The notes: generated by a model not told the origin, from the letters alone. A stretch of 64,000 bases of DNA from Paenibacillus sp. (GCF_035645195.1 NZ_DASQNA010000022.1:1-64000), one strand, 5' to 3'. Positions 53,548 to 62,858 are shown, counted from the first letter of the stretch. Program-made: numbers and translations.

Positions 53548-55137
53548 ATGGTGCAGGTGCTCATCGTAGACGACGAGATTCATGCCGTAGAAGGAATCCG
53601 TTCGGGCGTCGAGTGGCGGAAGCTCGGCGTTACCGGCGTCTTTGCCGCGTATAACGCTAAACAAGCTCAAGAGGTGTTCGAGCGCGAACCCATCGATATT
53701 ATGCTATGCGATATCGAGATGCCCCAAGCGACGGGGCTCGAGCTGACCGAATGGGTGCGGAACCGCTCCCCGAAGACGGAAACGATTTTTTTAACATGCC
53801 ATGCCGATTTCAAATATGCCAAGCAGGCGCTTCAGTTGGGAAGCCTGGATTACATGCTTAAGCCCGTTCCGTTCAAAGAATTGGAGAAGGTGCTGCGGAA
53901 AGCCATCGAGAAGATCGGCAAAGATTCGGAGCTCGCGGAATTCAGCCAGTACGGCCGGTTCTGGTTCCAGCACCAACCGATGCTGATCGAGCGGTTCTGG
54001 CTGGACATCGTCACGCAGACGATTCCGTCGGATGCGGCGGCGGTAAGGCGTGCCGCGGCGGACCGCAACATCCCTTACGCGGACGAGATGAGCTTCGTGC
54101 CGGTGTTGATCAGCGTGCAACGGTGGCACAAGCCGTTAACGCTTCGCGACGAAAAAATTTTGGAGTACGCGCTGAAAAAGACCGCCGAAGAAGTGCTGCT
54201 CGGCTCTCGCCGAGACGGGCAAATTTTCCCGTTCGGGAACGGGCGTCTGCTGGCGGTCTTAGCCGGCGAAAGCCACTCCGACATCGAATCGACGTTAAAG
54301 CCATTATGCGAACGGTATATAGAGACGTGCATGCAGTATTTTTATTGCGATCTCTCTTGTTATCTCGGAGACACCGTGCACGGGCACGGCATGTACGAGA
54401 TGGTGAATCGTCTGCAGGTCCTGGAGAAAAACAATGTCGCTTACAACAATAAAGTGTTTTTGTCGTTCGATCTAAGGAGGCAGCCTCCCGCCAACCGATT
54501 GCCGGACATGGAAATGTGGGGGGTCATGCTCAAGGAAGGGAAAGGCGAGAACGTACTGGAGGAAGCGGCTCGCTATTTCGAGCAGCAATTGACGCAAGAT
54601 GCGCTGGACGCCAACATGCTGCACCGGTTTTATCAAAATTTCCAACAGATGCTTTATTACGTGCTCCAAACGAAAGGGATTCAAGCCCATCAACTGTTCA
54701 GCGACGACGTCTCCGTGGAGCTGGCGGCGCGTGCGACCCGTTCCGTGACGGATATCGAGGCGTGGATGAACCATGCGGTTCGCAAAGCGATCGAATACGT
54801 GTCCTCGATCGAACAATCGCAAAGCGTGATCGAACGAGTAAAGCATTTTATCAAACTGAATATCGCGAAAGACTTGTCGAGGGAGGACATCGCGAATCAC
54901 GTGTTTCTCAACCCGGACTATTTGACTCGGATTTTTAAGAAAGAGACCGGCATGGCGGTATCGGATTATTTGTTTCAAGAACGGCTCAAGCTGGCGCAGG
55001 AGCTGCTGACAAAAACCGATATGCCGATCAGCGCGGTCGCGTCGCACATCGGCTACGCGAACTTTTCGCACTTCTCCCGGATGTTCAAGAAGTACACCGA
55101 CCTCAATCCGAACGAATACCGTCAATTGCATCAGTGA
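53548..55137 (+). CDS. YesN-like AraC-type response regulator
   Basis: The receiver domain (VQVLIVDDEIHAVEGIRSGV; phosphorylated Asp in IMLCDIEMPQA; Lys in YMLKPVPF) is joined by a 260-residue linker to two AraC helix-turn-helix units (DLSREDIANHVFLNPDYLTR IFKKE and MPISAVASHIGYANFSHFSR MFKKY). ATG 53548 has GGGGAG upstream; the frame opens three codons earlier. It should bind direct repeats; the 64-bp element before its own kinase gene, the binding-protein gene and the permease gene is the best candidate. Confidence 0.92.
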   Translation: MVQVLIVDDEIHAVEGIRSGVEWRKLGVTGVFAAYNAKQAQEVFEREPIDIMLCDIEMPQATGLELTEWVRNRSPKTETIFLTCHADFKYAKQALQLGSLDYMLKPVPFKELEKVLRKAIEKIGKDSELAEFSQYGRFWFQHQPMLIERFWLDIVTQTIPSDAAAVRRAAADRNIPYADEMSFVPVLISVQRWHKPLTLRDEKILEYALKKTAEEVLLGSRRDGQIFPFGNGRLLAVLAGESHSDIESTLKPLCERYIETCMQYFYCDLSCYLGDTVHGHGMYEMVNRLQVLEKNNVAYNNKVFLSFDLRRQPPANRLPDMEMWGVMLKEGKGENVLEEAARYFEQQLTQDALDANMLHRFYQNFQQMLYYVLQTKGIQAHQLFSDDVSVELAARATRSVTDIEAWMNHAVRKAIEYVSSIEQSQSVIERVKHFIKLNIAKDLSREDIANHVFLNPDYLTRIFKKETGMAVSDYLFQERLKLAQELLTKTDMPISAVASHIGYANFSHFSRMFKKYTDLNPNEYRQLHQ

Positions 55138-55154
55138 ACGCGGCAGGGGATAAG

Positions 55155-55218
55155 GTCGGCAAATGTATAACGAAAAGTCGTTCGCGGAGCGGTGCCGATT
55201 GGGCGGAACACGTACAAT
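55155..55218 (+). promoter_or_regulatory. YesN-type regulated promoter element, copy 2 (binding protein)
   Basis: GTCGGCAAA... and AAAGTCG occur at the same offsets as in the copies at 51615 and 59254, and the block ends in a -10 box TACAAT (55213-55218). The AACGGTAGTT part is more diverged here (GAGCGGTG). Confidence 0.55.
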
Positions 55219-55295
55219 GAGGACAGATTCGCCGGAGATTCCGCTGCAGCGCAAACGGTTTCAACCGGCGGGAACCAAGAAAATGGGGGAGTACG

Positions 55296-56798
55296 ATGAA
55301 TAAGAAGTTTATGATCGCAAGCGCGCTCGCGACGGCGACGGCGCTCGTCTTATCCGCGTGCGGCGCTAATAGCGGCAACGCGCCGGCAGCGAACGGCGGA
55401 GCCTCGGAATCGACGGAACAGACCGTCGACTTGACCGTAGCCTTTCCGATTTTCGGAGCCGTGCCGAAGGATATGGAGGCGGTTCAAGCAGCGATTAACG
55501 AGATCGCGAAGGAGAAAATCAATACGACCGTTACGTTGACGCCGATCAGTATCGGAAACTGGGATCAACAGGCGAACTTGATGTTGAGCAGCAATGAAAA
55601 ACTTGATCTGATGCTAGTCCTAGGCAACAACTACAGCAATTATGTCGCCAAGGGTCAGCTCATTGCGCTCGACGAGCTGCTCGAACAGCACGGCCAAGGG
55701 ATCAAGGAAGCGCTCGATCCTTCTTATCTGAAGGCACCGCAAATCGCGGGGGCGATTTACGCGATTCCTACGGTGCGGGACTTCGCGAGCTATAACGGCA
55801 TCTCGATGCGAAAGGATCTCGTCGAGAAATACGGAATCGATGTCAACCAAATTCGGACGCTCGACGATGTAGAGGCGGTTTTGAAAACGATCAAGGCGAA
55901 CGAGCCGAATATGACGCCGCTCATTCCGGGCAATGTCGGCGCTTCCATTCTGGACCGGTACCGCACGTACGATAGCCTCGGCGATTCGATCGGCGTGCTG
56001 CCGAATTTCGATAACGGGTTGAAGGTCGTCAACCTCTACGAAACCGAGGAATACGCTCAGCTCGTGAAGAAGGTAAGAAGCTGGTACACCTCCGACTTGA
56101 TCCTGAAAGATGCGGCGACGAACAAAACGACGGTTTCCGATCTGATGAAGGCGAATCGCGCCTTCGCGTATTTAGCCAACATGAAGCCTGGATTCGTAGA
56201 GCAAGAATCCAAGAATAACGGAACGCAGATGGTGACGGCGACCTTGGTTCAGCCCGTATCGACGACTTTGAACGTCACGGGCGCCATGTGGGGGATCCCG
56301 ATCAACTCCAAGACGCCGGACAACGCGATGGAATTCCTGAATCTGATGTATTCAGATCCCGAGATCGTCAATTTGCTCATTTGGGGCATCGAAGGGCAGC
56401 ATTATGTCGTGAAAGACAATGTCATCGACTATCCTGAAGGCGTCAATGCGCAAACATCGGGCTATAACTTGAATTTGGGATGGATGTTCGGGAATCAGTT
56501 CCTGTCGCATGTGTTCACCGGCAATAACCCGGATATCTGGAAAGAGATGGATGAATTCAACAAATCGGCGCTGAAATCCAAGGCACTCGGCTTTACGTTC
56601 GACGCCAGCGCGGTGAAGGCGGAGTATGCCGCGGTCACGAACGTGATTACGGAATACAGGCTGCCGCTCGAGACGGGGAGCGTCGATCCGGACAAGGTGT
56701 TGCCGGAATTCATTGCGAAGTTGAAATCCGCCGGCATCGACAAGATTATCGCGGAGAAACAAAAGCAGCTCGACGAATGGGCGAAAAACAACCAATAA
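55296..56798 (+). CDS. LplA-like ABC sugar-binding lipoprotein
   Basis: Lipoprotein signal MNKKFMIASALATATALVLS with lipobox SAC, an AGN-rich linker, then an extracellular binding fold (TVAFPIFGAVPKDMEAVQAA; NGISMRKDLVEKYGIDVNQI; GAMWGIPINSKTPDNAMEFL; GYNLNLGWMFGNQFLSHVFT) with a DUF3502-type C-terminus. GGGGGAG precedes ATG 55296. It works with the LplB/LplC permeases at 59363 and 60349, although a GH2 gene lies between. About 500 residues, normal. Confidence 0.9.
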   Translation: MNKKFMIASALATATALVLSACGANSGNAPAANGGASESTEQTVDLTVAFPIFGAVPKDMEAVQAAINEIAKEKINTTVTLTPISIGNWDQQANLMLSSNEKLDLMLVLGNNYSNYVAKGQLIALDELLEQHGQGIKEALDPSYLKAPQIAGAIYAIPTVRDFASYNGISMRKDLVEKYGIDVNQIRTLDDVEAVLKTIKANEPNMTPLIPGNVGASILDRYRTYDSLGDSIGVLPNFDNGLKVVNLYETEEYAQLVKKVRSWYTSDLILKDAATNKTTVSDLMKANRAFAYLANMKPGFVEQESKNNGTQMVTATLVQPVSTTLNVTGAMWGIPINSKTPDNAMEFLNLMYSDPEIVNLLIWGIEGQHYVVKDNVIDYPEGVNAQTSGYNLNLGWMFGNQFLSHVFTGNNPDIWKEMDEFNKSALKSKALGFTFDASAVKAEYAAVTNVITEYRLPLETGSVDPDKVLPEFIAKLKSAGIDKIIAEKQKQLDEWAKNNQ

Positions 56799-56812
56799 TC
56801 CTGTAAGCTTCT

Positions 56813-56848
56813 GCCCAGGTCAACCTCGTTGACAGGGGCTTTTTTTTC
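56813..56848 (+). terminator. Terminator after lplA-like gene
   Basis: GCCCAGGTCAA and TTGACAGGGGC form an imperfect stem (two mismatches) around CCTCG, followed by eight T residues. It would partly separate the abundant binding-protein transcript from the enzyme gene. Confidence 0.7.
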
Positions 56849-56876
56849 CGATACCGACGCGAGGAGAGGGAAGACG

Positions 56877-59186
56877 ATGGTTAGAGAGATTTCGTACAAC
56901 GAAAATTGGATGTTCGCCAAAACCGGAGACCCAGAATATGCGCATGAGCGCATGCGCGAAGGGCAGTCCGTCACACTGCCGCACACATGGAATGCGGAGG
57001 ACGGGCATGGACCGAATTATTATCGAGGAGCGTGCTGGTACCAGAACGTATGGACGCTCTCCCCCGAGGATGCGGCAAAGCGGGTGTACCTGGAGATCGG
57101 AGCCGCCGGCAATACCGGGAAGGTATATATTAACGGCAGCTTGGCGGGCGAAAGCCGATGCGGCTACGCCATGTTCCGGGTGAACGCAACGCCGTATTTG
57201 AAAGCAGGAGAGAATCTCATCTCCATATTGGTCGATAACAGTTACGACAATGAAGTGTTCCCGCTGTTGGCTGACTTTACGTTCTACGGCGGCTTGTATA
57301 GAGAAGTCAAACTGCTGGTGATGGACGACCTGCACTTCGACGTCATGGACAACGGCCGGGACGGCGTGTATTTCACGCAAAAGAAGATCGGGGAGCGAAC
57401 ATTCGAGTGGACGGTTCAAGGCAGGGTAATCAATGAATCCTCTCAAGCCGAAGCGGGAATCGTTCAGGTGGAGCTCAAGGACCAAGACGGGAACGTCGTA
57501 TCGACGGCGACGTCAGAACATGCATTCGATGGCGAAACTACGTTCGAGCTGCGAAGCGACATTGTCGACCCGATTCTTTGGCACGGGGTCGAACGACCTT
57601 ATCTGTACACGGCTGCGATTACCGTCGCGGCGGGCGGACAGACGCGCGATTCGCGGCAGATCGAAATCGGCTTTCGCACGATCGACGTTACGACCGACCG
57701 AGGCTTGCTCTTAAACGGGGAACCGTTGAAATTGAACGGCGTGTGCCGCCATCAAGATTTCGCGGGGGCAGGCAACGCCATTACCAAGGCGCATATGGAG
57801 CGGGATATGGCTTTGATCCGGGAGGTTGGCGCGAATAGCGTCCGGCTCGCTCACTACCAGCATGACGATTATTTTTACAGCTTGTGCGACCGTCACGGCT
57901 TGTTGGTGTGGGCCGAAATCCCGTTCATCAGCGTCCCTTCCACCAAAGATCCGGAAAATCGAAATGCGGTCGAGCAGCTGGAAAGACTCGTGAAGCAGGC
58001 TTTCAATCACACCTCGATCTATTGCTGGGGCGTGCAGAACGAAATCACCATCGCGGTGGAGACGGAGCACACGCACACTACAGTTCAAAAATTGGTTCGT
58101 ATGGTCAACGAGCTGGACCCCGGCCGTTATACGGTCCAAGCGAACATCAACGGGGTGGAAGACGACAGCGTCTTTCATAGCTACACCGATTTGGCCGGCT
58201 ATAATTTGTACTATGGTTGGTATTACGGCGAAGTGAAGGATTTGCAAAAGCGGTTCGACTCGTTCCACGCCGCGAACCCGGAGCTCCCGCTGATCTTATC
58301 CGAGTACGGCGTGGATACGAATCCCAAGTTTCATTCGTATGCGCCGAAGGTGAAGGATTACACGGAAGAATATCAGCTGTTATTTCATCGCAACGCCATC
58401 GATGCGATCGGCGAGCGTCCATATGTGATTGGCGGTTACGTGTGGAATATGTTCGATTTCGGCAGCGCGAACCGGAATGAAGGCGGCGAGACCGGCAAAA
58501 ACCTAAAGGGCCTCGTAACATTCGACCGAACGACCAAGAAGGACGCGTTTTATCTGTATAAAGCCTATTGGTCCAAGGAGCCTTTCGTGCATCTTGCCGG
58601 CCGCCGTTTTGTAAATCGGCATCAAGCGCAGAACGATATCGTCGTGTTGACCAACTTGCGCGATATCCGTGTGTATGTAAATAACGAATTGATCGCTCGT
58701 ATCGAAAGCGACGAACCGGTGAAAATCGCGAAGGATGTCTTGTTGTCCGAAGGCGATAACCTTGTGCGGGTCGAGGGCGTCGATGACCGGGGCTTCATGT
58801 GCGAGGACGAAATGGCGCTGCGCCGCGTAAGCGAGCCCGATGAAAGTTATATCCACGTTGCCGAAGACCGAACGAAGCATGTCGTGAATTGGTTCGAGAA
58901 ATTCGATTTATCGGATACCGAAGCCGTCCCTCTAAAAGACGGATACTATTCGACGTTCGATACGATCGAGGAGCTCTACCGCAGCGAAGCGGCGAAAGCC
59001 GTATTCCTCAAATATTTCGCGCATGTCACCGGAAATCCGTTTTTCGAAGTGACGATGAACGTGATGTCCATCGAGAAGATGGCGCAGCTGGAGTTTTACC
59101 GAATCGTTCCGGAGCTATTGATTGCGATTAATAAAGAATTGAATGCAATTCCGAAGCTCGCGGCCGAACCGTCGGCGAAACCGTAA
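56877..59186 (+). CDS. Glycoside hydrolase family 2
   Basis: The 769-residue enzyme has the GH2 order: sugar-binding jelly roll (VTLPHTWNAEDGHGPNYYRG ACWYQ), immunoglobulin-like domain, and TIM barrel (NGVCRHQDFAGAGNAITKAH; NSVRLAHYQHDDYFYSLCDR; GLLVWAEIPFIS) with acid/base Glu389 in WGVQNEI and nucleophile Glu476 in LSEYGVDTN. A C-terminal domain resembles DUF4982. No signal peptide, so it cleaves imported oligosaccharides. GH2 includes beta-galactosidases and beta-glucuronidases; which one cannot be said. GAGGAGAGGGAAG precedes ATG 56877. Confidence 0.9.
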   Translation: MVREISYNENWMFAKTGDPEYAHERMREGQSVTLPHTWNAEDGHGPNYYRGACWYQNVWTLSPEDAAKRVYLEIGAAGNTGKVYINGSLAGESRCGYAMFRVNATPYLKAGENLISILVDNSYDNEVFPLLADFTFYGGLYREVKLLVMDDLHFDVMDNGRDGVYFTQKKIGERTFEWTVQGRVINESSQAEAGIVQVELKDQDGNVVSTATSEHAFDGETTFELRSDIVDPILWHGVERPYLYTAAITVAAGGQTRDSRQIEIGFRTIDVTTDRGLLLNGEPLKLNGVCRHQDFAGAGNAITKAHMERDMALIREVGANSVRLAHYQHDDYFYSLCDRHGLLVWAEIPFISVPSTKDPENRNAVEQLERLVKQAFNHTSIYCWGVQNEITIAVETEHTHTTVQKLVRMVNELDPGRYTVQANINGVEDDSVFHSYTDLAGYNLYYGWYYGEVKDLQKRFDSFHAANPELPLILSEYGVDTNPKFHSYAPKVKDYTEEYQLLFHRNAIDAIGERPYVIGGYVWNMFDFGSANRNEGGETGKNLKGLVTFDRTTKKDAFYLYKAYWSKEPFVHLAGRRFVNRHQAQNDIVVLTNLRDIRVYVNNELIARIESDEPVKIAKDVLLSEGDNLVRVEGVDDRGFMCEDEMALRRVSEPDESYIHVAEDRTKHVVNWFEKFDLSDTEAVPLKDGYYSTFDTIEELYRSEAAKAVFLKYFAHVTGNPFFEVTMNVMSIEKMAQLEFYRIVPELLIAINKELNAIPKLAAEPSAKP

Positions 59187-59201
59187 TCGGCGAGACACGA
59201 G

Positions 59202-59240
59202 GACCCCTGCCAATGTATCCGTTGCAGGGGTCGTTTTTTT
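59202..59240 (+). terminator. Rho-independent terminator after GH2 gene
   Basis: GACCCCTGC (59202-59210) pairs with GCAGGGGTC (59224-59232), followed by G and seven T residues. Confidence 0.85.
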
Positions 59241-59253
59241 GACCTCCGGGGTG

Positions 59254-59317
59254 GTCGGCAAAGTGCAAATCGGAAGTCGGAGGAACGGTAGTTAGGCTGT
59301 CCGGATTTCTCTATGAT
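59254..59317 (+). promoter_or_regulatory. YesN-type regulated promoter element, copy 3 (permeases)
   Basis: The block has GTCGGCAAAGTGCA, CGGAAGTCGG, AACGGTAGTT and ends in the -10 box TATGAT (59312-59317). CGGAAGT and CGGTAGT are direct repeats 15 bp apart. The sequence at the -35 position (TAGTTA) is poor, consistent with activation by the AraC-type regulator. Confidence 0.65.
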
Positions 59318-59362
59318 GAGAGTACATCAGATAAGCATTCGCCTGAAAGGGGATCGTACCGC

Positions 59363-60337
59363 ATGACAAATCACACCCACAGCGTGGCGGTGAAAAACGC
59401 GCCCAAGATCAAACTCGCGCGGAGCGCGGCCGTGAAACGAATTTGGAAATTTAGCCCGCTCTACTTGATGATGATCCCGGGAGTCGTATATTTGATCATC
59501 AATAACTACTTGCCGATGTTCGGTCTCGTCATCGCCTTCAAGGATATCAATTTCGCGAAAGGCATTTGGGGAAGCGATTGGGTCGGACTTCAAAACTTTA
59601 AGTTTCTCTTTCAAACGTCGGACGCGTACGTCATTACCCGCAACACGATTTTGTACAACGTGGCTTTCATCGTGTTCAATCTGATCGTCGGAGTGGGCCT
59701 TGCGATTTTGCTCAATGAAATCAAAAGCAAGCTCGCCTCTCGGTTCTACCAAACGGTCATCATTCTGCCTTTCCTCATTTCCATGGTGTTGGTGAGTTAT
59801 CTCGTATTCTCCTTGCTGAGCATGGAGAGCGGCTTCATGAACAAGACGGTTTTGCCGCTGCTCGGCATCGACCCGATCGCTTGGTACAACGAACCGAAGT
59901 ATTGGCCGTTCATTCTGACCGCGGTCGAGGTTTGGAAAGGGGCCGGGTACGCTTGCATCATTTATTTGGCGGCCATTATCGGCATCGATCCGGAGTATTA
60001 CGAGGCGGCCACGCTGGACGGCGCATCGAAGTGGCAGCAAATCCGTAAGATTACGCTGCCGCTGATTATGCCGGTCATCATTATGCTGACGCTGCTTGCG
60101 ATCGGACGCATATTTTACTCCGACTTCGGATTGTTCTACCAAGTGCCGATGAACGCGGGCGCATTGTTCAGCACCACGAACGTAATCGATACGTACGTGT
60201 TCCGAGGCCTGCTGCAGCTCGGCAACATCGGAATGTCCTCGGCGGCGGGCTTCTACCAATCGCTCGTCGGATTCGCGCTCGTCCTGGCATCCAATTATGT
60301 CGTCCGTAAAATCAACAAAGAGAACGCGTTGTTCTAA
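59363..60337 (+). CDS. LplB-like ABC sugar permease
   Basis: The 324-residue permease has six helices (PLYLMMIPGVVYLIINNYLP at the start, with FGLVIAFKDINFAKGIWGSD typical of LplB) and the EAA loop YYEAATLDGASKWQQIRKITLP. ATG 59363 follows GAAAGGGGAT. It pairs with the LplC-like protein next to it, forming the importer fed by the binding protein at 55296. No ATPase gene is present, which is usual for this group. Confidence 0.92.
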   Translation: MTNHTHSVAVKNAPKIKLARSAAVKRIWKFSPLYLMMIPGVVYLIINNYLPMFGLVIAFKDINFAKGIWGSDWVGLQNFKFLFQTSDAYVITRNTILYNVAFIVFNLIVGVGLAILLNEIKSKLASRFYQTVIILPFLISMVLVSYLVFSLLSMESGFMNKTVLPLLGIDPIAWYNEPKYWPFILTAVEVWKGAGYACIIYLAAIIGIDPEYYEAATLDGASKWQQIRKITLPLIMPVIIMLTLLAIGRIFYSDFGLFYQVPMNAGALFSTTNVIDTYVFRGLLQLGNIGMSSAAGFYQSLVGFALVLASNYVVRKINKENALF

Positions 60338-60348
60338 GGAGGATCTCC

Positions 60349-61239
60349 GTGAATAAAGAAATTGCAGCTTGGCGGGTGGCGGCCCATACAGTCTTGATTC
60401 TGTTCTCTCTCTCGTGTCTGCTTCCGTTCGTGTTATTGACGATGTCCTCCATTACGGACGAGCAGGCGATTTTGCAGCATGGGTATTCCTTCTTCCCGAA
60501 GGAATTCAGCTTTGCCGCATATGAGTATTTATGGCAGCAATCTGCGTTGATTTTTAATGCGTACGGCATTACGGTGTTCATCACGGTCGTCGGAACCGCG
60601 GTCAGCTTGCTGATCACTTCGCTGCTCGCTTATCCGTTATCGCGCCGGGACATGCCGGGCGGCACGTTCTTCGCCTTCTTGGTTTTCTTCACGCTGCTGT
60701 TTAACGGCGGACTCGTGCCGACGTATCTGATTTACACGCAGGTGTTCGAAATTAAAAATACGTTGTGGGCGTTGATCGTCCCGGCGCTGTTGATGAAAGG
60801 CTTTAATGTGCTGCTCATGCGAACATTTTTCATGACGACCATTCCGGTACCGGTGTTGGAGTCGGCAAGCATCGACGGGGCGAGCGAGTTTAAGATGTAC
60901 TACAAGATCGTCCTGCCGCTGTCGCTCCCGATTATGGCTACGGTCGGGCTGTTCCAAGCGCTGGCGTATTGGAATGACTGGAACAACGGGTTAATCTATG
61001 TGACGGACCCGCAATTGTTCAGTTTGCAAAACGTGCTGAACCGGCTGATGAGCGATATTCAGTTCCTGGCTAGCAACAGCGATTTCGCCTCGAACGCGAG
61101 CGAAAGCGTCGCGCAGCTCCCGAGCGAAACGTTCCGCATGGCCATCGCGGTCATCGCCGTCGTGCCGATTCTCATCGCATATCCGTTCTTCCAAAAGTAC
61201 TTCGTAAAGGGCATGACCATCGGCGCGGTCAAAGGTTGA
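60349..61239 (+). CDS. LplC/YtcP-like ABC sugar permease
   Basis: GTG 60349 with AAGGAGGA upstream starts a 296-residue permease with about six helices (LILFSLSCLLPFVLLTMSSI; YLIYTQVFEIKNTLWALIVP) and the EAA loop VPVLESASIDGASEFKMYYK IVLP. The end KYFVKGMTIGAVKG is the typical C-terminus of the group. It lies 11 bases behind the LplB-like gene. Confidence 0.92.
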   Translation: MNKEIAAWRVAAHTVLILFSLSCLLPFVLLTMSSITDEQAILQHGYSFFPKEFSFAAYEYLWQQSALIFNAYGITVFITVVGTAVSLLITSLLAYPLSRRDMPGGTFFAFLVFFTLLFNGGLVPTYLIYTQVFEIKNTLWALIVPALLMKGFNVLLMRTFFMTTIPVPVLESASIDGASEFKMYYKIVLPLSLPIMATVGLFQALAYWNDWNNGLIYVTDPQLFSLQNVLNRLMSDIQFLASNSDFASNASESVAQLPSETFRMAIAVIAVVPILIAYPFFQKYFVKGMTIGAVKG

Positions 61240-61264
61240 CCCCGATTCATTCATAACAGGAAAA

Positions 61265-61312
61265 GGCTGCGGAGTCCCGGGCATCTCTCGGGCTCCGCAG
61301 TCTTTTTTCTTT
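61265..61312 (+). terminator. Strong terminator after the LplBC operon
   Basis: GGCTGCGGAGTCCCG and CGGGCTCCGCAGTC form a long GC-rich stem with one mismatch around GGCATCTCT, followed by a T-run. Confidence 0.85.
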
Positions 61313-61317
61313 TGCGT

Positions 61318-61347
61318 TTGACAGGACACCTAAAGGTGTCATACAAT
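61318..61347 (+). promoter_or_regulatory. ArsR-gene promoter with operator between -35 and -10
   Basis: TTGACA (61318-61323) and TACAAT (61342-61347) are 18 bp apart. Between them lies GACACCT-AA-AGGTGTC (61325-61340), a perfect 7-bp inverted repeat; an extra half-site AATGGTGTC lies at 61362-61370. This layout means repressor binding blocks the promoter: autoregulation by the ArsR protein encoded 115 bases downstream. Confidence 0.75.
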
Positions 61348-61462
61348 CAAAAAGGAAACTAAATGGTGTCCGGTTGGAATTATCAGGAGGTGTTGCAGTA
61401 ACGGCTGTCCCTTCATACTACATTTAGAATCTTATACCGAAATCACGGCGGGGAGGGCTGTT

Positions 61463-61792
61463 GTGAACGATCATACAACGGCGCGGGATGTGTTCGATGC
61501 AATCGCAGACCCCACGAGGCGCCAATTGATTCGTCTGTTAGCAGAGGCGGGGGAGAAGCCGCTTCATGAATTAACGCCGCACTTTCCGATGGGACGAACC
61601 GCGGTATCCAAACATTTGTCCATTCTGAAAGAGGCCGGACTGGTCGTCGACCGCAAGGTCGGCAGGGAAACGCGGTATCGTCTCAACGCCGCCCCTTTGA
61701 TCGAAGTTCATGATTGGGTGGCCTTCTACAGCAAGTTCTGGAGTACGAATCTGCGGCGCCTAAACCAATTATTGGAGGAGGAAGAACTATGA
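61463..61792 (+). CDS. ArsR-family repressor (SdpR-like)
   Basis: The 109-residue winged helix reads DVFDAIADPTRRQLIRLLAE, LTPHFPMGRTAVSKHLSILK and EAGLVVDRKVGRETRYRLNA. No metal-binding Cys pairs are seen, as in the SdpR/PagR-like subgroup that travels with AHSA1 proteins. GTG 61463 has GGGGAGGG upstream. Its stop overlaps the next start (ATGA). It probably represses its own operon through the palindrome at 61325. Confidence 0.9.
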   Translation: MNDHTTARDVFDAIADPTRRQLIRLLAEAGEKPLHELTPHFPMGRTAVSKHLSILKEAGLVVDRKVGRETRYRLNAAPLIEVHDWVAFYSKFWSTNLRRLNQLLEEEEL

Positions 61793-62208
61793 GTCTTACA
61801 TTATCCTTGGATTTTCAGTACAAGACATCGATCGAGAAGCTGTGGTCCGCCTTGACCGATTCGAGCAAGCTCGCCCGATGGGTATGCAACATCCACACCG
61901 GACAGCCGATGGAAAATAATTTTAAGCCGGTCGTCGGTCACCGGTTTCAGTTTCGGACGGAGCCGACCGAATATTGGAACGGGGTCATCGAAGGCGAAGT
62001 GCTGATCGTGGAGGAACCCACCCGGTTGTCCTATACGTGGGCCGGCGGCGAGAAGCATACGGTCACTTGGACGCTGCAGGATTTAGGGAACGGAACGGTG
62101 AACCTTCATCTCGAACAGACCGGAATTTCGAATGACCAAGCGCTCAATGGCGCAAAGTACGGGTGGAGCAAATGGTGCGGCGAGCTTGAAAAGGCATTGG
62201 AACGATAA
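61789..62208 (+). CDS. SRPBCC (AHSA1-like) protein
   Basis: This 139-residue START/AHSA1-type protein has the pattern YKTSIEKLWSALTDSSKLAR WV, GHRFQFRTEPTEYWNGVIEG, VEEPTRLSYTWAG and HLEQTGIS...WCGELEKALER at the end. The fold makes a cavity for a hydrophobic ligand; in ArsR-linked members the role is unknown. ATG 61789 lies inside the arsR stop, and GGAGGAGGAAG gives it a strong ribosome site. Confidence 0.88.
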   Translation: MSLTLSLDFQYKTSIEKLWSALTDSSKLARWVCNIHTGQPMENNFKPVVGHRFQFRTEPTEYWNGVIEGEVLIVEEPTRLSYTWAGGEKHTVTWTLQDLGNGTVNLHLEQTGISNDQALNGAKYGWSKWCGELEKALER

Positions 62209-62244
62209 GCGCTATGAGTGCGATGCGAAAAGAGGCGTGTCCTG

Positions 62245-62838
62245 ATGACAAAAGGGATAAGAAACCCTAAAATTGACCCGTTTTTCCACAAGGCCCAAAA
62301 GTGGAAGGAAGAGTTCGAGAGGTTAAGAAATATCGTTCTTGACTGCGAACTGACCGAGGATTTTAAGTGGATGCATCCTTGTTACACGTACCAGAACAAG
62401 AACGTCGTTCTCATTCATGGATTTAAAGAGTATTGCGCGCTTCTGTTTCACAAGGGCGCCTTGCTGAAAGATCCCCATGGGATTCTGGTCCAACAAACGG
62501 AGAACGTACAGGCGGCGCGCCAGATTCGGTTCACGAACATTCAACAAATCGACGAGATGCAGCTGATCATAAAAGCGTATATCGACGAAGCCATCGAAGC
62601 GGAAAAGGCCGGCTTGCAAGTGGAGTATAAAAAGAATACGGATTACGCCATTCCGGAAGAATTACATAATAAATTCGTGGAAATCCCGGATTTGAAGACA
62701 GCGTTCGAATCGTTGACGCCGGGGCGCCAAAGGGCGTACCTCCTTCATTTCTCGCAACCCAAACAGTCCAAAACGCGAGAGGCAAGGATCGAGAAATATT
62801 TGCCTCATATTCTCGACGGTAAGGGAATGGATGACTAG
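62245..62838 (+). CDS. YdeI/OmdA-type protein (DUF1801 domain)
   Basis: The 197-residue product has an N-terminal DUF1801-like domain (EDFKWMHPCYTYQNKNVVLI HGFKEYCALLFHKGALLKDP) and a C-terminal OmdA-type tail (DLKTAFESLTPGRQRAYLLH FSQPKQSKTREARIEKYLP). B. subtilis YdeI-like proteins have been linked to envelope stress, but the function is unclear. ATG 62245 is used in preference to 62218. It may share the ArsR transcript. Confidence 0.85.
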   Translation: MTKGIRNPKIDPFFHKAQKWKEEFERLRNIVLDCELTEDFKWMHPCYTYQNKNVVLIHGFKEYCALLFHKGALLKDPHGILVQQTENVQAARQIRFTNIQQIDEMQLIIKAYIDEAIEAEKAGLQVEYKKNTDYAIPEELHNKFVEIPDLKTAFESLTPGRQRAYLLHFSQPKQSKTREARIEKYLPHILDGKGMDD

Positions 62839-62858
62839 TACAGTCCGAGCAAAGTCAT

